Origin: Escarpia spicata
Taxonomy: Eukaryota; Annelida; Polychaeta; Sabellida; Siboglinidae
Length of the DNA: 64,000 nucleotides
Assembly: GCA_963995525.1 (NCBI GenBank)
Contig: CAXEFP010000909.1
Span: 1-64,000, forward strand
Direction: 5' to 3'
Part shown: piece by piece, positions 36,311 to 47,349 of the stretch
How positions within the stretch are numbered: the stretch's first letter is position 1
Layout of the letters: the number at the start of each line of letters is the position of its first letter
Made by a program: the position numbers and the translations under genes
The notes under the pieces: generated by a model
Told to the model about the DNA's origin: nothing
Databases searched by the model: none
What the model saw: the letters and a program-made list of their open reading frames with translations, nothing else

Positions 36311-37092
36311 AAAATAAACAGGTTTACAACAGACCACTGTAATTCATTGTGCTTAATTATAATAAACCACTTCTATCTGATATGTTTCAGGCGCCGTTTG
36401 AGAAACTACACAACACGAATGTACTCGACACAGCCAAGCCTCTCTTTCACTTCCATCATCCTAACAGGGTCAAAGGTTAGTCATGAACATCTAATGATTT
36501 CTCATGTGGAGTGTGTTCGGTCAGCGTCGCTCAGCGAGTCTGACACTGTTTATTTTTCTTGCTGTACTTTATATATGTCTAACATTTGTTTTGTGATTGA
36601 AAGTCCAAAATTATTCACAAACCTGTGTATTAGCATTGGCTGTTTAAAAAGAAAAATTTACTAATTTGTGCACAAATATGCATACCATAAACTGTGACAT
36701 GTCACTCGTAGTAAATAGATAATCTGGTGGAACTTGAGCGGGATATTGTGATGCTACCCCCCTGATTCTGCAAATGATTAAGGGGAAGAAGAAAATAATG
36801 GTTGATGAATGTGAAGGAATACATTTTGCATAGTAATTGTAACATGGCTGAATGCTTCCTGGAGAAGTTGGGGTTTGCCAGAGTGACATGTAAAGCACTT
36901 TAAGTTGTCCTAAGGGCTGGATACCAAGCTGTATAAGAACTTAATCATGTTAATCTTTATATAAATCAGACCAAAGCATCCATTTGATTCTGTCATGACA
37001 TTCATAACATTATAGTTTGTGTTCTGAATTCTTTGCTCTGTGTCAATAGCTGGATATGTTTATTTGTAGATGCAACACCAGACAACAATCGC
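36311..37092 (+). repeat. PRMT5 segmental duplication, copy 1
   Basis: About 780 bp, from aaaacaggtttacaacagac through exon C, its intron and the first codons of exon D. It is present in inverted orientation at 54490-55272. Identity is about 93-95% by eye, including intron and SINE. The match ends right after the PDNNR codons at 37092. Confidence 0.92.
36690..36945 (+). mobile_element. SINE in PRMT5 intron
   Basis: Contains atggctgaatgcttcctgga and ends gggctggataccaagctgta, then taagaactta. It is the same family as the tRNA-headed copy at 40003-40320 and is present in the duplicate at 54620-54890. It was therefore inserted before the duplication. Confidence 0.7.
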
Positions 37093-37284
37093 TGTAACGT
37101 GCTATGATTCAATGTACAGGAAAGTGTACTTCTACACGGGTTTGCGGGATACTTTGAATGTTTCTTGTATGCTGATGTCGCACTGAGTAAGTACATTTTA
37201 AATGTGAACTGTATAAAATGCTTCAAAATTCTGTTTTTAGAAGTTGTCACGAGAAATGCATTGTTGTTGGGATATAGAAATAAG

Positions 37285-39305
37285 ACTTCATATGATATTG
37301 TTGGTGTGTGTCATGTCAGGAACAGAGTGCCTGTATGATATTGTTGGTGTGTGTCGTGTCAGAGAACAGAGTGCCTCTATGATATTGTTGGTGTGTGTCG
37401 TGTCAGAGAACAGAGTGCCTGTATGATATTGTTGGTGTGTGTCGTGTCAGAGAACAGAGTGCCTGTATGATGTTGTTGGTGTGTGTCGTGTCAGAGAACA
37501 GAGTGCCTGTATGATGTTGTTGGTGTGCGTCGTGTCAGAGAACAGAGTGCCTGTATGATGTTGTTGGTGTGTGTCGTGTCAGAGAACAGAGTGCCTGTAT
37601 GATGTTGTTGGTGTGCGTCGTGTCAGAGAACAGAGTGCCTGTATGATGTTGTTGGTGTGTGTCGTGTCAGAGAACAGAGTGCCTGTATGATGTTGTTGGT
37701 GTGCGTCGTGTCAGAGAACAGAGTGCCTGTATGATGTTGTTGGTGTGTGTCGTGTCAGAGAACAGAGTGCCTGTATGATGTTGTTGGTGTGTGTCGTGTC
37801 AGAGAACAGAGTGCCTGTATGATGTTGTTGGTGTGCGTCGTGTCAGAGAACAGAGTGCCTGTATGATGTTGTTGGTGTGTGTCGTGTCAGAGAACAGAGT
37901 GCCTGTATGATGTTGTTGGTGTGTGTCGTGTCAGAGAACAGAGTGCCTGTATGATGTTGTTGGTGTGTGTCGTGTCAGAGAACAGAGTGCCTGTATGATG
38001 TTGTTGTGCCTGTATGATGTTGTTGGTGTGCGTCGTGTCAGAGAACAGAGTGCCTGTATGATGTTGTTGGTGTGTGTCGTGTCAGAGAACAGAGTGCCTG
38101 TATGATGTTGTTGGTGAGTGTCGTGTCAGAGAACAGAGTGCCTGTATGATGTTGTTGGTGTGTGTCGTGTCAGAGAACAGAGTGCCTGTATGATGTTGTT
38201 GGTGTGAGTCGTGTCAGAGAACAGAGTGCCTGTATGATGTTGTTGGTGTGCGTCGTGTCAGAGAACAGAGTGCCTGTATGATGTTGTTGGTGTGCGTCGT
38301 GTCAGAGAACAGAGTGCCTATATGATGTTGTAGGTGCGTGTCGTGTCAGAGAACAGAGTGCCTGTATGATGTTGTTGGTGTGCGTCGTGTCAGAGAACAG
38401 AGTGCCTGTATAATGTTGTTGGTGTGCGTCGTGTCAGAGAACAGAGTGCCTGTATGATGTTGTTGGTGTGTGTCGTGTCAGAGAACAGAGTGCCTGTATG
38501 ATGTTGTTGGTGTGTGTCGTGTCAGAGAACAGAGTGCCTGTATGATGTTGTTGGTGTGTGTCGTGTCAGAGAACAGAGTGCCTGTATGATGTTGTTGGTG
38601 TGTGTCGTGTCAGAGAACAGAGTGCCTGTATAATGTTGTTGGTGTGCGTCGTGTCAGAGAACAGAGTGCCTGTATGATGTTGTTGGTGTGTGTCGTGTCA
38701 GAGAACAGAGTGCCTGTATGATGTTGTTGGTGAGTGTCGTGTCAGAGAACAGAGTGCCTGTATGATGTTGTTGGTGTGTGTCGTGTCAGAGAACAGAGTG
38801 CCTGTATGATGTTGTTGGTGTGAGTCGTGTCAGAGAACAGAGTGCCTGTATGATGTTGTTGGTGTGCGTCGTGTCAGAGAACAGAGTGCCTGTATGATGT
38901 TGTTGGTGTGCGTCGTGTCAGAGAACAGAGTGCCTATATGATGTTGTAGGTGCGTGTCGTGTCAGAGAACAGAGTGCCTGTATGATGTTGTTGGTGTGCG
39001 TCGTGTCAGAGAACAGAGTGCCTGTATAATGTTGTTGGTGTGCGTCGTGTCAGAGAACAGAGTGCTTGTATGATGTTGTTGGTGTGTGTCGTGTCAGAGA
39101 ACAGAGTGCCTGTATGATGTTGTTGGTGTGTGTCGTGTCAGAGAACAGAGTGCCTGTATGATGTTGTTGGTGTGTGTCGTGTCAGAGAACCGAGTGCCTG
39201 TATGATGTTGTTGGTGTGTGTCGTGTCAGAGAACCGAGTGCCTGTATGATGTTGTTGGTGTGTGTCGTGTCAGAGAACAGAGTGCCTGTATGATGTTGTT
39301 GATGT
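37285..39305 (+). repeat. 44-bp minisatellite, about 46 copies
   Basis: The unit is gtgtgtgtcgtgtcagagaa, then cagagtgcctgtatgatgtt and gttg. It starts about 100 bp after the splice donor of PRMT5 exon D. Variants (gtgagtg, tgcctatatgatgttgtagg, cctgtataatg) recur at an exact 616-bp distance, for example 38111/38727 and 38311/38927. A 14-unit block has therefore been duplicated in tandem. One truncated unit lies near 38005. 44 is not a multiple of three, and the array is non-coding. Confidence 0.98.
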
Positions 39306-39334
39306 TAGATATCTGAGTGCGTGTATCCATGGGG

Positions 39335-39480
39335 GTGTTTGTTGATCCTGAATGCTTGTATCCAAAGTTGACCCTGAGTACGTGTATCCAGGGTTGATCC
39401 TGAATGCTTGTATCCAAAGTTGATTCTGAGTACGTGTATCCAGGGTTGATATTAAATGCTTGTATCCAGGGTTGATCCTG
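39335..39480 (+). repeat. ~62-bp tandem repeat, about 2.3 copies
   Basis: ttgatcctgaatgcttgtat, then ccaaagttgaccctgagtac and gtgtatccaggg, repeated with small changes. It directly follows the 44-bp array. Confidence 0.9.
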
Positions 39481-39759
39481 TACAACGTCCCATGGCCGAA
39501 CTATTGGGCTAAATCTGAAGAGACCCTTGTACCTTAGGGGTGTTGACTTCTTAGACAGTTGACTGATCATGAGTATAAGTAAACATGTTTTGTTAGGCTA
39601 TTGTCGGTATATGAGGAACACACCTCTTAGGCAATTGAATGAGTATGAGGAAACTATGTTTTAGATAAATGGATAATTTGAGTAACCAATTTAACTGAAT
39701 ATGGAAAAGCCTTGTGTGCTCACAGTAGATTGAACATAAGTAAGAGTTGTGTGTTTCAG

Positions 39760-39893
39760 GCACTAACTGTGAAGTACAACTCAACATCTGTTTCATAAAC
39801 AACCCATGTGAGAATGGGGGTGTTTGTGAGACCATGGGAGACTCATACATCTGTAAATGGCCCAGGGCTATAGTGGTGCCACCTGTACAGAGA
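39760..39893 (+). CDS. Perlecan-like gene: EGF-like domain exon
   Basis: After tgtttcag| the exon reads GTNCEVQLNICFINNPCENG, then GVCETMGDSYICKWP. It has the end of one EGF repeat (GTNCE) and most of a second (C....NPCENGGVC.....SYICKC). The end of the EGF (GYSGATCTE) appears only if one G is added to the GGG run at 39865-39867. As written the frame is shifted. The Cys normally before the Pro is Trp (TGG). A donor aga|gtaact ends the exon. EGF followed by LamG is the arrangement of the C-terminal domain of perlecan/agrin-type matrix proteoglycans. Confidence 0.75.
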
Positions 39894-40002
39894 GTAACTC
39901 TTGTGTTTGTCGATCGTGGGATAATTATCAACTGATTGCTGGAACGGTACTAAAATGCATGAGAGCATCGCTATGAAGCCTTTGGTCCACTGTATATTAT
40001 AT

Positions 40003-40320
40003 TTGTGGAGCTTAGTGGCACAGTTACTAAAGCAACCGACTCCCAATCGAGATAACACGGGTTCAAATCCTGTGCTGCAGTGTCAAACCTTGAACAAGTT
40101 CGTTCACTCAGCTGTATGAATGAGTACCTGGCTATTAACAGTGTTGGATGGTTGTGTACAAAGTATTTATGCATTAATTGCAGCATGGCTGAATGCTTTT
40201 CAGAGAAGTCGCAATGGTGTTTGATTGGACAGGTCTGTCAGGGAATAAAATGTATGTAAAGTCCTTTGAGCAGTCCTAATGACTGGATACTGTGCTGTAT
40301 AAGAACTTACCTTTTTATTT
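40003..40320 (+). mobile_element. tRNA-derived SINE, near full length
   Basis: The head has an A-box-like tagtggcacagttactaaag and a B box, gggttcaaatcctg, about 40 bp apart, the internal pol III promoter of a tRNA. The body holds atggctgaatgctttt. The end is actggatactgtgctgtata, then agaactta, the L2-type tail shared with the other SINEs. It is not a tRNA gene because the acceptor stem and anticodon arm do not fold and the sequence runs on for about 240 bp. Confidence 0.8.
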
Positions 40321-40482
40321 TGCTATGGATAAACGAATTATGTATATAAAACCATACATTAATATTTGGAAATTCCATTTTCCTGAAACGATGTTCAGAT
40401 TCCAAGGTTTCCAGATTAGTGAGATCCAGATTAACGAGATCCTGCTGAGATGAACGCTCCAACATGTCGCTCCATTTTGCAG

Positions 40483-40700
40483 GCAAATCCATTGGTTCGT
40501 TTCTGTGGCAAAAGGTACGTAGAGTTGCCCCGGCATCTGCTGCCCCACCAGAACAGTCAGGTGGAGGAGGTGATAGAGATGACCGTCTCCACTGACCAGT
40601 CGGACAGTCTGCTGCTGTGGCAAAGTCAGAAGCCTAGCACCAGGGGGCGGGGCAAAGACTACCTCTCTGTCGCCCTACATGGCGGCAAGATCCTATTCAG
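40483..40700 (+). CDS. Perlecan-like gene: laminin-G domain, first half
   Basis: Between tccattttgcag and cag|gtcagt lies an open exon reading RFCGKRYVELPRHLLPHQNS, then EVIEMTVSTDQSDSLLLWQS, TRGRGKDYLSVALHGGKILF. This is the N-terminal half of a laminin-G sandwich: Y.ELP, then I.....T....LLLW, then KDY(L/I)(S/A)(V/L)AL..G(K/R)(L/I). Pattern and spacing are closest to perlecan (HSPG2/trol) LG domains. These bind alpha-dystroglycan and integrins in basement membranes. It joins in phase to 49259 (TTC AG|C TAT), giving FSYELGSG. The exon is intact. Confidence 0.85.
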
Positions 40701-42000
40701 GTCAGTTGGTTGGAACAACTCGTTTCTGGTATTATGTATATCTAGTACATGAGTCGTTTTTCATATAACTTAATAATCAGGAGGTAATATCCCTCACTTT
40801 TAAATATAATCAGTATTAATGTCTTTTGACATCTGAATAATAACTAATATTTAAGTTATTAATTATTTTTGTTTTAGTCTGTTATTTTGTAATATTTTAT
40901 TTTTTTAAACTGATGTATTTGTCTGTGTCTTTTTAATATGTGGGTTCATAAGTGCATGTATTTCATTAGTTTTGGATTACTTGTCGAGGAAAATAAACTG
41001 GACATTGGAATATGAGATTATAAAGAATGCATTTCTGCCAAAATCACAAAATTGTTGGGACATGACTTACACTGTTATTTTTGGTTTGTGTACAAAATAG
41101 ACCTGTGCGACTTAATACCTGTTTCTCTATGGCAGGTCACGTATGAAGTGTTTAGGATATCGATCGGTTATGAACCTTTAAATAGAACTACTTATTCTCC
41201 AGAACAAAGTAGTGTTTGTGGCATTTTCACTATGTGATGGTCCAAGAATTGTTATTTGAATTAAACTAGAAACACATTAAAAAGAACATAGTCTGCTGCA
41301 AGTATATGCACCTAGATAAATGTGCTACAAGGGTTACTAGATATTATGCAGGCACATAGGACGTCACGCCAGTGCAGTCACATATGTAATGAAATAGTAA
41401 ATTAAGCAACAAGAAATAAACTTACTTTGGAACAAATGTGACCCATCTTAACGAAATGAGTCGGATGGCGGCAAATCTGATTTTCCGTAAATGCCATTTA
41501 TGTGAACAAATTGCGAATCCATAGATTTTGAGATTTCCCCTGAAAATTATTCTTTGGTATTCGTTTTATAGATTGCAACTCTAGCTACCCTCTAATTAAC
41601 TCTGTTTTGTGTATTTTAAAGTGATTTTTGTAGAGCTGTGCGAAGTGTTCCGCTTGATTTCCTTAAAATAATGCCGAAAATGCCAGTAATTGCACGTGTT
41701 GGCAGCTGCTATTTTTGGGACGCTCCTAACATATCAGATACCACCACGAAGCTTGACGCGTCATCTTCCCATATATGGGCATAAATATGCTAATAACTAC
41801 ATTCTGTGACCTCCAGAGAGCTTGGAAGATGCCCCCTGTTTAGGCCAGCTGTGTAAACAATTCGGATCACGTGGTAGCAACGGCAACTGCGTGACCCAGG
41901 CAGCTGTTCTCATTAGTTCAGTGATGGGTCATTTACATAATCTGTAAACACACGCATGCGCACCATGTATTTCCACCGCGTCACTGCTGACCCAGATAGC
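40701..42000. other. Intron, no gene seen
   Basis: AT-rich sequence between the LamG exon and the DUF7869-type gene. The ORF at 41052-41237 has no motif. About 41440-42000 is the upstream region of the DUF7869-type gene, less AT-rich, with no recognisable core promoter. Confidence 0.5.
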
Positions 42001-43630
42001 GATTAGGAAGACGCTAAGAATGGCGTTTAAAGTGGCAAAGCTGTTAAATTCGGATGTAAGTGATCGCGCACAGATTGACAGTTTGATCGAAGAGTATTTT
42101 TTGGAAGACTTGACGGATGGAAGCGAGGCGGACGAGGACGAGAACTTTGCAAACTATGAGACTGATGAAGATGATGACTTCGACTTTCGTCAGAATTACT
42201 ACGACACGGCAATGGAAGTGGCGAACAGATCGGTGGAAATGGTGTCAGATTCTCCGGACGAAGAATTGTGGAAAGCGAACAAGTTCAGGTATTTGTCACT
42301 GTTGTTTTAATAATGTATTCATATCTGCAATCACGTAGTAAATGCAGTTACTGGTACCCGGTTATATCTGGTGCTTGAATTCGCCAAGCAATGACTTTAG
42401 ACTGTCTTGTAGGCTGTAGCTTTGACCTTGTAGGTTTGTTTGTTGACAATTTGACAGTCGCCCTTGATTACGGGATCCCATTAATTACCACTGCCCTGGC
42501 TTCCCATTTTACAATACTTCTTCACTACATGTTATCTTACAGTCAGTCCCTGCTTTGGAAATTAAGAATGTGAAACTATAACTAACATGACAAATGACGT
42601 CATTAGTGATGGAGTGAAAATAATTAGAGAGAGAAAGAGAACATGTCATGTGACCCACAATATTACTCATGGCCAAATTAAAAAATATTGTATTTGTAGG
42701 AAAAACCGAAATCTAATGCATTAAATTACATCTCATTTTGTGTTCTTGGTTTACAGATGTTCCAGCAAGTATAACAAAGGCGGCCCATGTTATACAATCT
42801 TTGGAGCGCAACAACTCGTTGAACGGAGGTTGTTGATGGCTGACTTTACACCAAGTAAGTAAAATGTAATCGCAGATAATGTATCACATTAGTATTGATC
42901 ATTGTATGAGTAATTTTAATTGTTGGTAAAATACTAACCATAATTACATACAATTTGATAATTTCTGACTGTTGATTTATTTATTACAGTTATGTTTAGC
43001 ATTCATGAGTATGTGCGGTTGCTTAAAAATATTGCCAGAAATCTATTACTTTTGCATAGCTTTGGCAATGTAATTGAACACAGTTGCTCATAAATTGTCA
43101 GTTATCAGTTGTTTACTTTTTAATGAAAAATTTATTTGCATTATAATGTTTTAGTACATTTTTAGGGGAACAGATGCTAGTTTTCTAGGAAAACTGTCGA
43201 CGATGATCGACCTATCTGAGTGGCTCACAAGGAGGAAAAAGTGAATGGAACAGAAAGTTTGAGAACATCAGCGAACCCGGTACTTCCTGGAGGGACACCA
43301 GTTGTGCCGTGACACGGTCAAGTTTATACATGCGTAAGCACTGCTCGAATTAATGGTTGTATATTACTTTGTAATTTTATTAATCTTTAATAACATTATT
43401 TAATATAGTATTAATTACTTTTTAAATAATTAATGTCACAATTATGTTTAAAATTAGATTAGTGTGGAATCACTATTGCCTAGTGATGATTAATGCGTGC
43501 CGTCAGAGTTAATCTTCAAACACGATGTTCTGGAATACCCATTGTGAACATGTTTAGCCTGTTACATTTAACAGAGACTACCGTTGTTGAATGTTTTCCA
43601 TCAATCATGTTACAGCATCAGCCAAAACTG

Positions 43631-44229
43631 ACTGAGTGCTCTGCTCAGTTGGTACAAGGACAACGGGCTCGTCGCTAAAGAACCGACTGAGTGCTCTGCT
43701 CAGTTGGTACAAGGACAACGGGCTCGTCGCTAAAGAACCGACTGAGTCCTCTGCTCAGTTGGTACAAGGACAACGGGCTCATCGCTAAAGAACCGACTGA
43801 GTGCTCTGCTCAGTTGGTACAAGGACAACGGGCTCGTCGCTAAAGAACCGACTGAGTGCTCTGCTCAGTTGGTACAAGGACAACGGGCTTGTCGCTAAAG
43901 AACCGACTGAGTGCTCTGCTTAGTTGGTACAAGGACAACGGGCTCATCGCTAAAGAACCGACTGAGTGCTCTGCTCAGTTGGTATAAGGACAACGGGCTC
44001 GTCGCTAAAGAACCGACAGTGCTCTGCTTAGTTGGTACAAGGACAACGGGCTCGTCGCTAAAGAACCGACTGAGTGCTCTGCTCAGTTGGTACAAGGACA
44101 ATGGGCTCGTCGCTAAAGAACCGACTGAGTGCTCTGCTTAGTTGGTACAAGGACAACGGGCTCGTCGCTAAAGAACCAACTGAGTGCTCTGCTCAGTTGG
44201 TACAAGGACAACGGGCTCGTCGCTAAAGA
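43631..44229 (+). repeat. 55-bp minisatellite made of coding sequence, 11 copies
   Basis: The unit is actgagtgctctgctcagtt, then ggtacaaggacaacgggctc and gtcgctaaagaaccg (55 bp). In one frame it encodes LSALLSWYKDNGLVAKEPT, which is the segment expected at this point of the DUF7869-type protein (YK.NGL..(R/K)). Since 55 is not a multiple of three, each added unit shifts the frame. Most units are 55 bp; one near 44010 has lost about 4 bp. Copies differ at 0-3 positions, so the expansion is recent. Confidence 0.95.
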
Positions 44230-46034
44230 AAAGCGGGTAGGACACCAAGCGAGCAGTTTCCTTCATCTGTAGCTATGCGGAGGACAACGCATTGGTGCTT
44301 CCCAGGCGTATCCCTGGCTACAAGCGCGACGATGTAAAGTTGCTACCGTCATCAGAGACCAAGACAAAGGTTTACGAGTGCTACAAGTCTGCCTGCGAAC
44401 AGAAAGGTATTTGAAACATTGTTTGGTCTATGTGTAATGATAATTCACGGAGTTTGTCTTGTCTTTCAGACTGGCTAGCTCATCTGTGGCATCAGACAGG
44501 TTAAAGGTCATACTAATGTGTCTACTTATTAATGATAAAGTGAATCTATTTACAAGTAGCCATGCTTTTTTAATAATGGTAACTCTATAAAATAATTTTT
44601 CCACAGTATAAAAAAACTCGGTCTTGTGCTTAGATTAATGGGAATCCTGTGTACATTATTGCCAACTGTGGCTATGTTTGCAGATCATGCAGTGATGAGC
44701 ATGTCGGTCTTCCGGTCTACCTGGTTAAAGTTGGTTCCGCACATCCTGACTGCACGGCCTATGACGGATCTGTGTAGGACCTGCCAGTCCAACAATCACA
44801 TGATATACCGAGGAGTGAACGTTGTAGAGGAGGAGAAGAGCCAACGGTTGAAGAAGCAGGAGGTTTGAGCAGTGAACATACTAACAGTGTTAACAAATTA
44901 AAAACAAATTATTACATCATTGCAGTATCTGTACAGTTTTATTTTGTTCATGCTTTATGTTTAAGTACATGTACTACGTTTGAGGATATAATTTTATAAA
45001 TTAAAACAATTATATTACTTCTTTCATATGAAGTTATAATTACTGCTTTCAGATTATGACTTAATTTTCAACAACAAAATTCTTGTCATTCAACATGAAG
45101 AGCACCAAACAATTAGAACATTTACTGGATTACACTGACTGGATTACATGAGATAGGTATAATGTTATGCAAACACGTGCAATTGTTTAGTTGGTGACAT
45201 TGTTTTTACAGGACCACCTGCAACTTGCTCACTTAGCCGGGTCGCAGTACAAAGAGATGCGGGCACGGGCCAAGGAGATGTGTGACCAGCTGCAAGTGAC
45301 CGGTTTACACAGGAATGCTCCCTGCAGAAGACAGGTCTCGATGCACTACAGTTTCGATTATGCGCAGCAAGTTCACCAGCCGAGTGACTCTCTCCAGCCA
45401 GGCCCCTTATACTTCCTAGTTCCTAGGAAGTGTGGGATATTTGGGGTCTGCTGCGAGGGGCTCCCGAGACAGGTGAATTTCCTCATTGACGAGGCCCATC
45501 TCATCTCGAAGGGGTGAAATGCTGTGTTGTCCTACTTGCATTACTTTTTTGAGAATTTTTGACTGGGCGAGACCCATGTCGACCTTCATTGTGACAATTG
45601 CGCAGGACAGAACAAAAACCGTTATGTCCTGTGGTATTGTGCATGGAGGGTCGCCATTGGTCTCCACCAGTCCATTACTCTCAATTTTATGCTGGCTGGA
45701 CACACAAAGTTTGCCCCGGATGGATGTTTTGGGCTTCTCAAGCGGGCATTCAAACGCCATGCGATATCGTCTCTGTCATAGTTCGAGACCGTTGTGAATG
45801 GGAGCGCCTGTGTAAACTCGGCACAGCTCGTTGGCCTAGAAGACGGTACATCTTTCGTCCCTGTGGGAGACTGGCATGGCCACTTGAGCCCCTTCTTCAG
45901 GCCCTTGATGGGAATCAGGAAGTACCAGCACTTCAGGTATGACCAATTTGTGTGATTGCTATAATTGTACCATTTATTATGATGTATATGAGAGCCAAGT
46001 CAGTTAATGTCAATATAATGTATGTGAAAAAGAA

Positions 46035-46310
46035 TTGACAGCCAGCATTGTTCACTCGTTAACATCTCAATCAAGAGAAACATGGTTCAAATGAGCTTGC
46101 TGGCGTTATATAATTGACAATTTCAACCACTCCACATTGTCTTGGTTTACTCAACTGTGTAAATGAAGATATGGCTGTGAACAGTGGTGAATTTAAATGA
46201 GTGAGTAGTGTATAGTAATGACATTGTGATTGAATACAAGTCATGTTGGCATGAAGTCTGCCAGGAGGGAGTACACCGGATACTGTTCTGTATAAGAACT
46301 GTTTTTAACT
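46035..46310 (+). mobile_element. SINE relic in the intron before DUF7869 exon 6
   Basis: It has a B-box-like catggttcaaatgag near 46081 and the shared tail caccggatactgttctgtat, then aagaact at about 46300. The head is degraded. Confidence 0.5.
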
Positions 46311-46460
46311 TTCAGAAACATAATACAATAATTATTAAGCACTCCACTTATTCTGTTTGCGATATTAGGTTCGATGCTGCTTACCCAAGAGTTGTGTTCG
46401 TTAAGGTCACCCCCAAGGATGAAGAGGAAGACATCGACCTGTTCGGAGCTGATGCTGGCA

Positions 46461-46830
46461 CTCTCCCTGCCTCAGCTCCTGCTGCCATCCCTCCACCTGG
46501 ACTCTCCCTGCCTCAGCTCCTGCTGCCATCCCTCCACCTGGACTCTCCCTGCCTCAGCTCCTGCTGCCATCCCTCCACCTGGACTCTCTCTGCCTCAGCT
46601 CCTGCTGCCATCCCTCCACCTGGACTCTCCCTGCCTCAGCTCCTGCTGCCATCCCTCCACCTGGACTCTCCCTGCCTCAGCTCCTGCTGCCATCCCTCCA
46701 CCTGGACTCTCCCTGCCTCAGCTCCTGCTGCCATCCCTCCACCTGGACTCTCCCTGCCTCAGCTCCTGCTGCCATCCCTCCACCTGGACTCTCCCTGCCT
46801 CAGCTCCTGCTGCCATCCCTCCACCTGGAC
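46461..46830 (+). repeat. 41-bp minisatellite in the last DUF7869 exon, 9 copies
   Basis: The unit is ctctccctgcctcagctcct, then gctgccatccctccacctgg and a, 41 bp and nearly invariant. It lies between KVTPKDEEEDIDLF and FTRQAYLYRHIRQF. Because 41 is 2 modulo 3, successive units run through all three frames (LPASAPAAIPPPG, SLPQLLLPSLHLD, SPCLSSCCHPSTWT). All three are free of stops, so the array stays open whatever its copy number. Confidence 0.97.
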
Positions 46831-47349
46831 TCGACTTTACTCGCCAGGCATATCTCTACCGGCATATCCGACAGTTTGTGAAGGAGGGCTTCGAGGATAT
46901 CCTATGTCCCTGCCCTACTGAGGAGGTTTGTTCCTGTTGCCGGACCATGTGGGCAACAGGAGACTGCCCCTGTTGCCGGACCGTCCAGAGAACAGCAGCC
47001 ACAGCGTGAAGTAACTACTGCTGCACTAGGGCGGGGTAGGAGACGAGGCAGGGGATGTGGATGAGGGCGTTGAGTCCATCAGCCATCCTCATCACCTACA
47101 CATGTGCCGACACCATGCAAGCGAGGAGGCGGCCGCTCTGGAAGGGACGCTTGACCTGGATATTGTTACTGATCTGTTGTTTTTATGTAATTACGTTGTT
47201 GTTTTGTATCAAAGTTGTTAAAATACGATAGGTTGTTCGGGTGTTTGCTGTGAAGAGAAAACAACTTTCAGCGTATAGACATGTTTTCGTACATTTGAAT
47301 AAGTTTTTTTTTTTATAAATTATAATTATAACATTCTTACTGACCTACC

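Larger units (their letters stand above)
35248..37186 (+). pseudogene. PRMT5: PRMT5 C-terminal part, four consecutive exons
   Basis: Protein arginine methyltransferase 5 makes symmetric dimethylarginine on histones and Sm proteins, with MEP50. Exon A, 35248-35422: [20 protein letters not shown], then [20 protein letters not shown] and [12 protein letters not shown], containing the catalytic double-E loop ([13 protein letters not shown]). Exon B, 36025-36134: DGISIHKNYTSFLTPLSSPK. Exon C, 36391-36475: APFEKLHNTNVLDTAKPLFH, then FHHPNRVK. Exon D, 37070-37186: ATPDNNR, then VQESVLLHGFAGYFECFLYA and DVALS. Junction phases agree (K|D, VK|D) and match the known PRMT5 order. Defects: a missing C in a C5 run at 35320-35324 shifts the frame in exon A; exon A ends in a GC donor (aaag|gcaact); an in-frame TGA lies at 37105-37107 in exon D. 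The last exon (up to the C-terminal beta-barrel) was not found before the minisatellite. The N-terminal TIM barrel is absent upstream. Confidence 0.88.
42020..47010 (+). pseudogene. DUF7869-type multicopy gene, decayed, six exons
   Basis: It sits inside the large LamG intron. Exon 1, 42020-42288: acidic start MAFKVAKLLNSDVSD, then ETDEDDDFDF. Exon 2, 42757-42854: RCSSKYNKGGPCYTIFGAQQ. Exon 3, 43166-44406: LGKLSTMIDLSEWLTRR, then CRDTVKFIH; the 55-bp array; then LPRRIPGYKRDDVKLLPSSE and YKSACEQK. Exon 4, 44684-44862: LKLVPHILTARPMTDLCRTC. Exon 5, 45212-45936: MHYSFDYAQQVHQPSDSLQP, GPLYFLVPRKCGIFGVCCEG, DNCAGQNKNRYVLWYCAWRV, FMLAGHTKFAPDGCFGLLKR. Exon 6, from 46369: FDAAYPRVVFVKVTPKDEEE, the 41-bp array, YLYRHIRQFVKEGFED. 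Donors and acceptors are in place and phases fit (HFR|F, QE|D). The HxDNC.GQNKN block suggests an RNase H-like, transposase-derived fold. Stops at 45515, 45560 and 45779 and a shift near 43182 show it is dead. I recall the family as DUF7869; that name needs a search. Confidence 0.8.

Noticed and set aside
36644..36898. Short minus-strand ORF (and its plus-strand partner at 54672-54944)
   Set aside because: Both run through the SINE and intron of the duplicated PRMT5 segment. They are conserved only because the segment was copied.
37285..39305. CRISPR-like regular array
   Set aside because: Units are contiguous with no unique spacers, and the DNA is animal. It is a minisatellite.
39226..39570. 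ORF with PGYTYSESTLDTS repeats
   Set aside because: A translation of the 62-bp tandem repeat, with no family.
40003..40080. tRNA gene
   Set aside because: A and B boxes are present, but the acceptor and anticodon stems do not pair and the sequence continues into a SINE body and tail.
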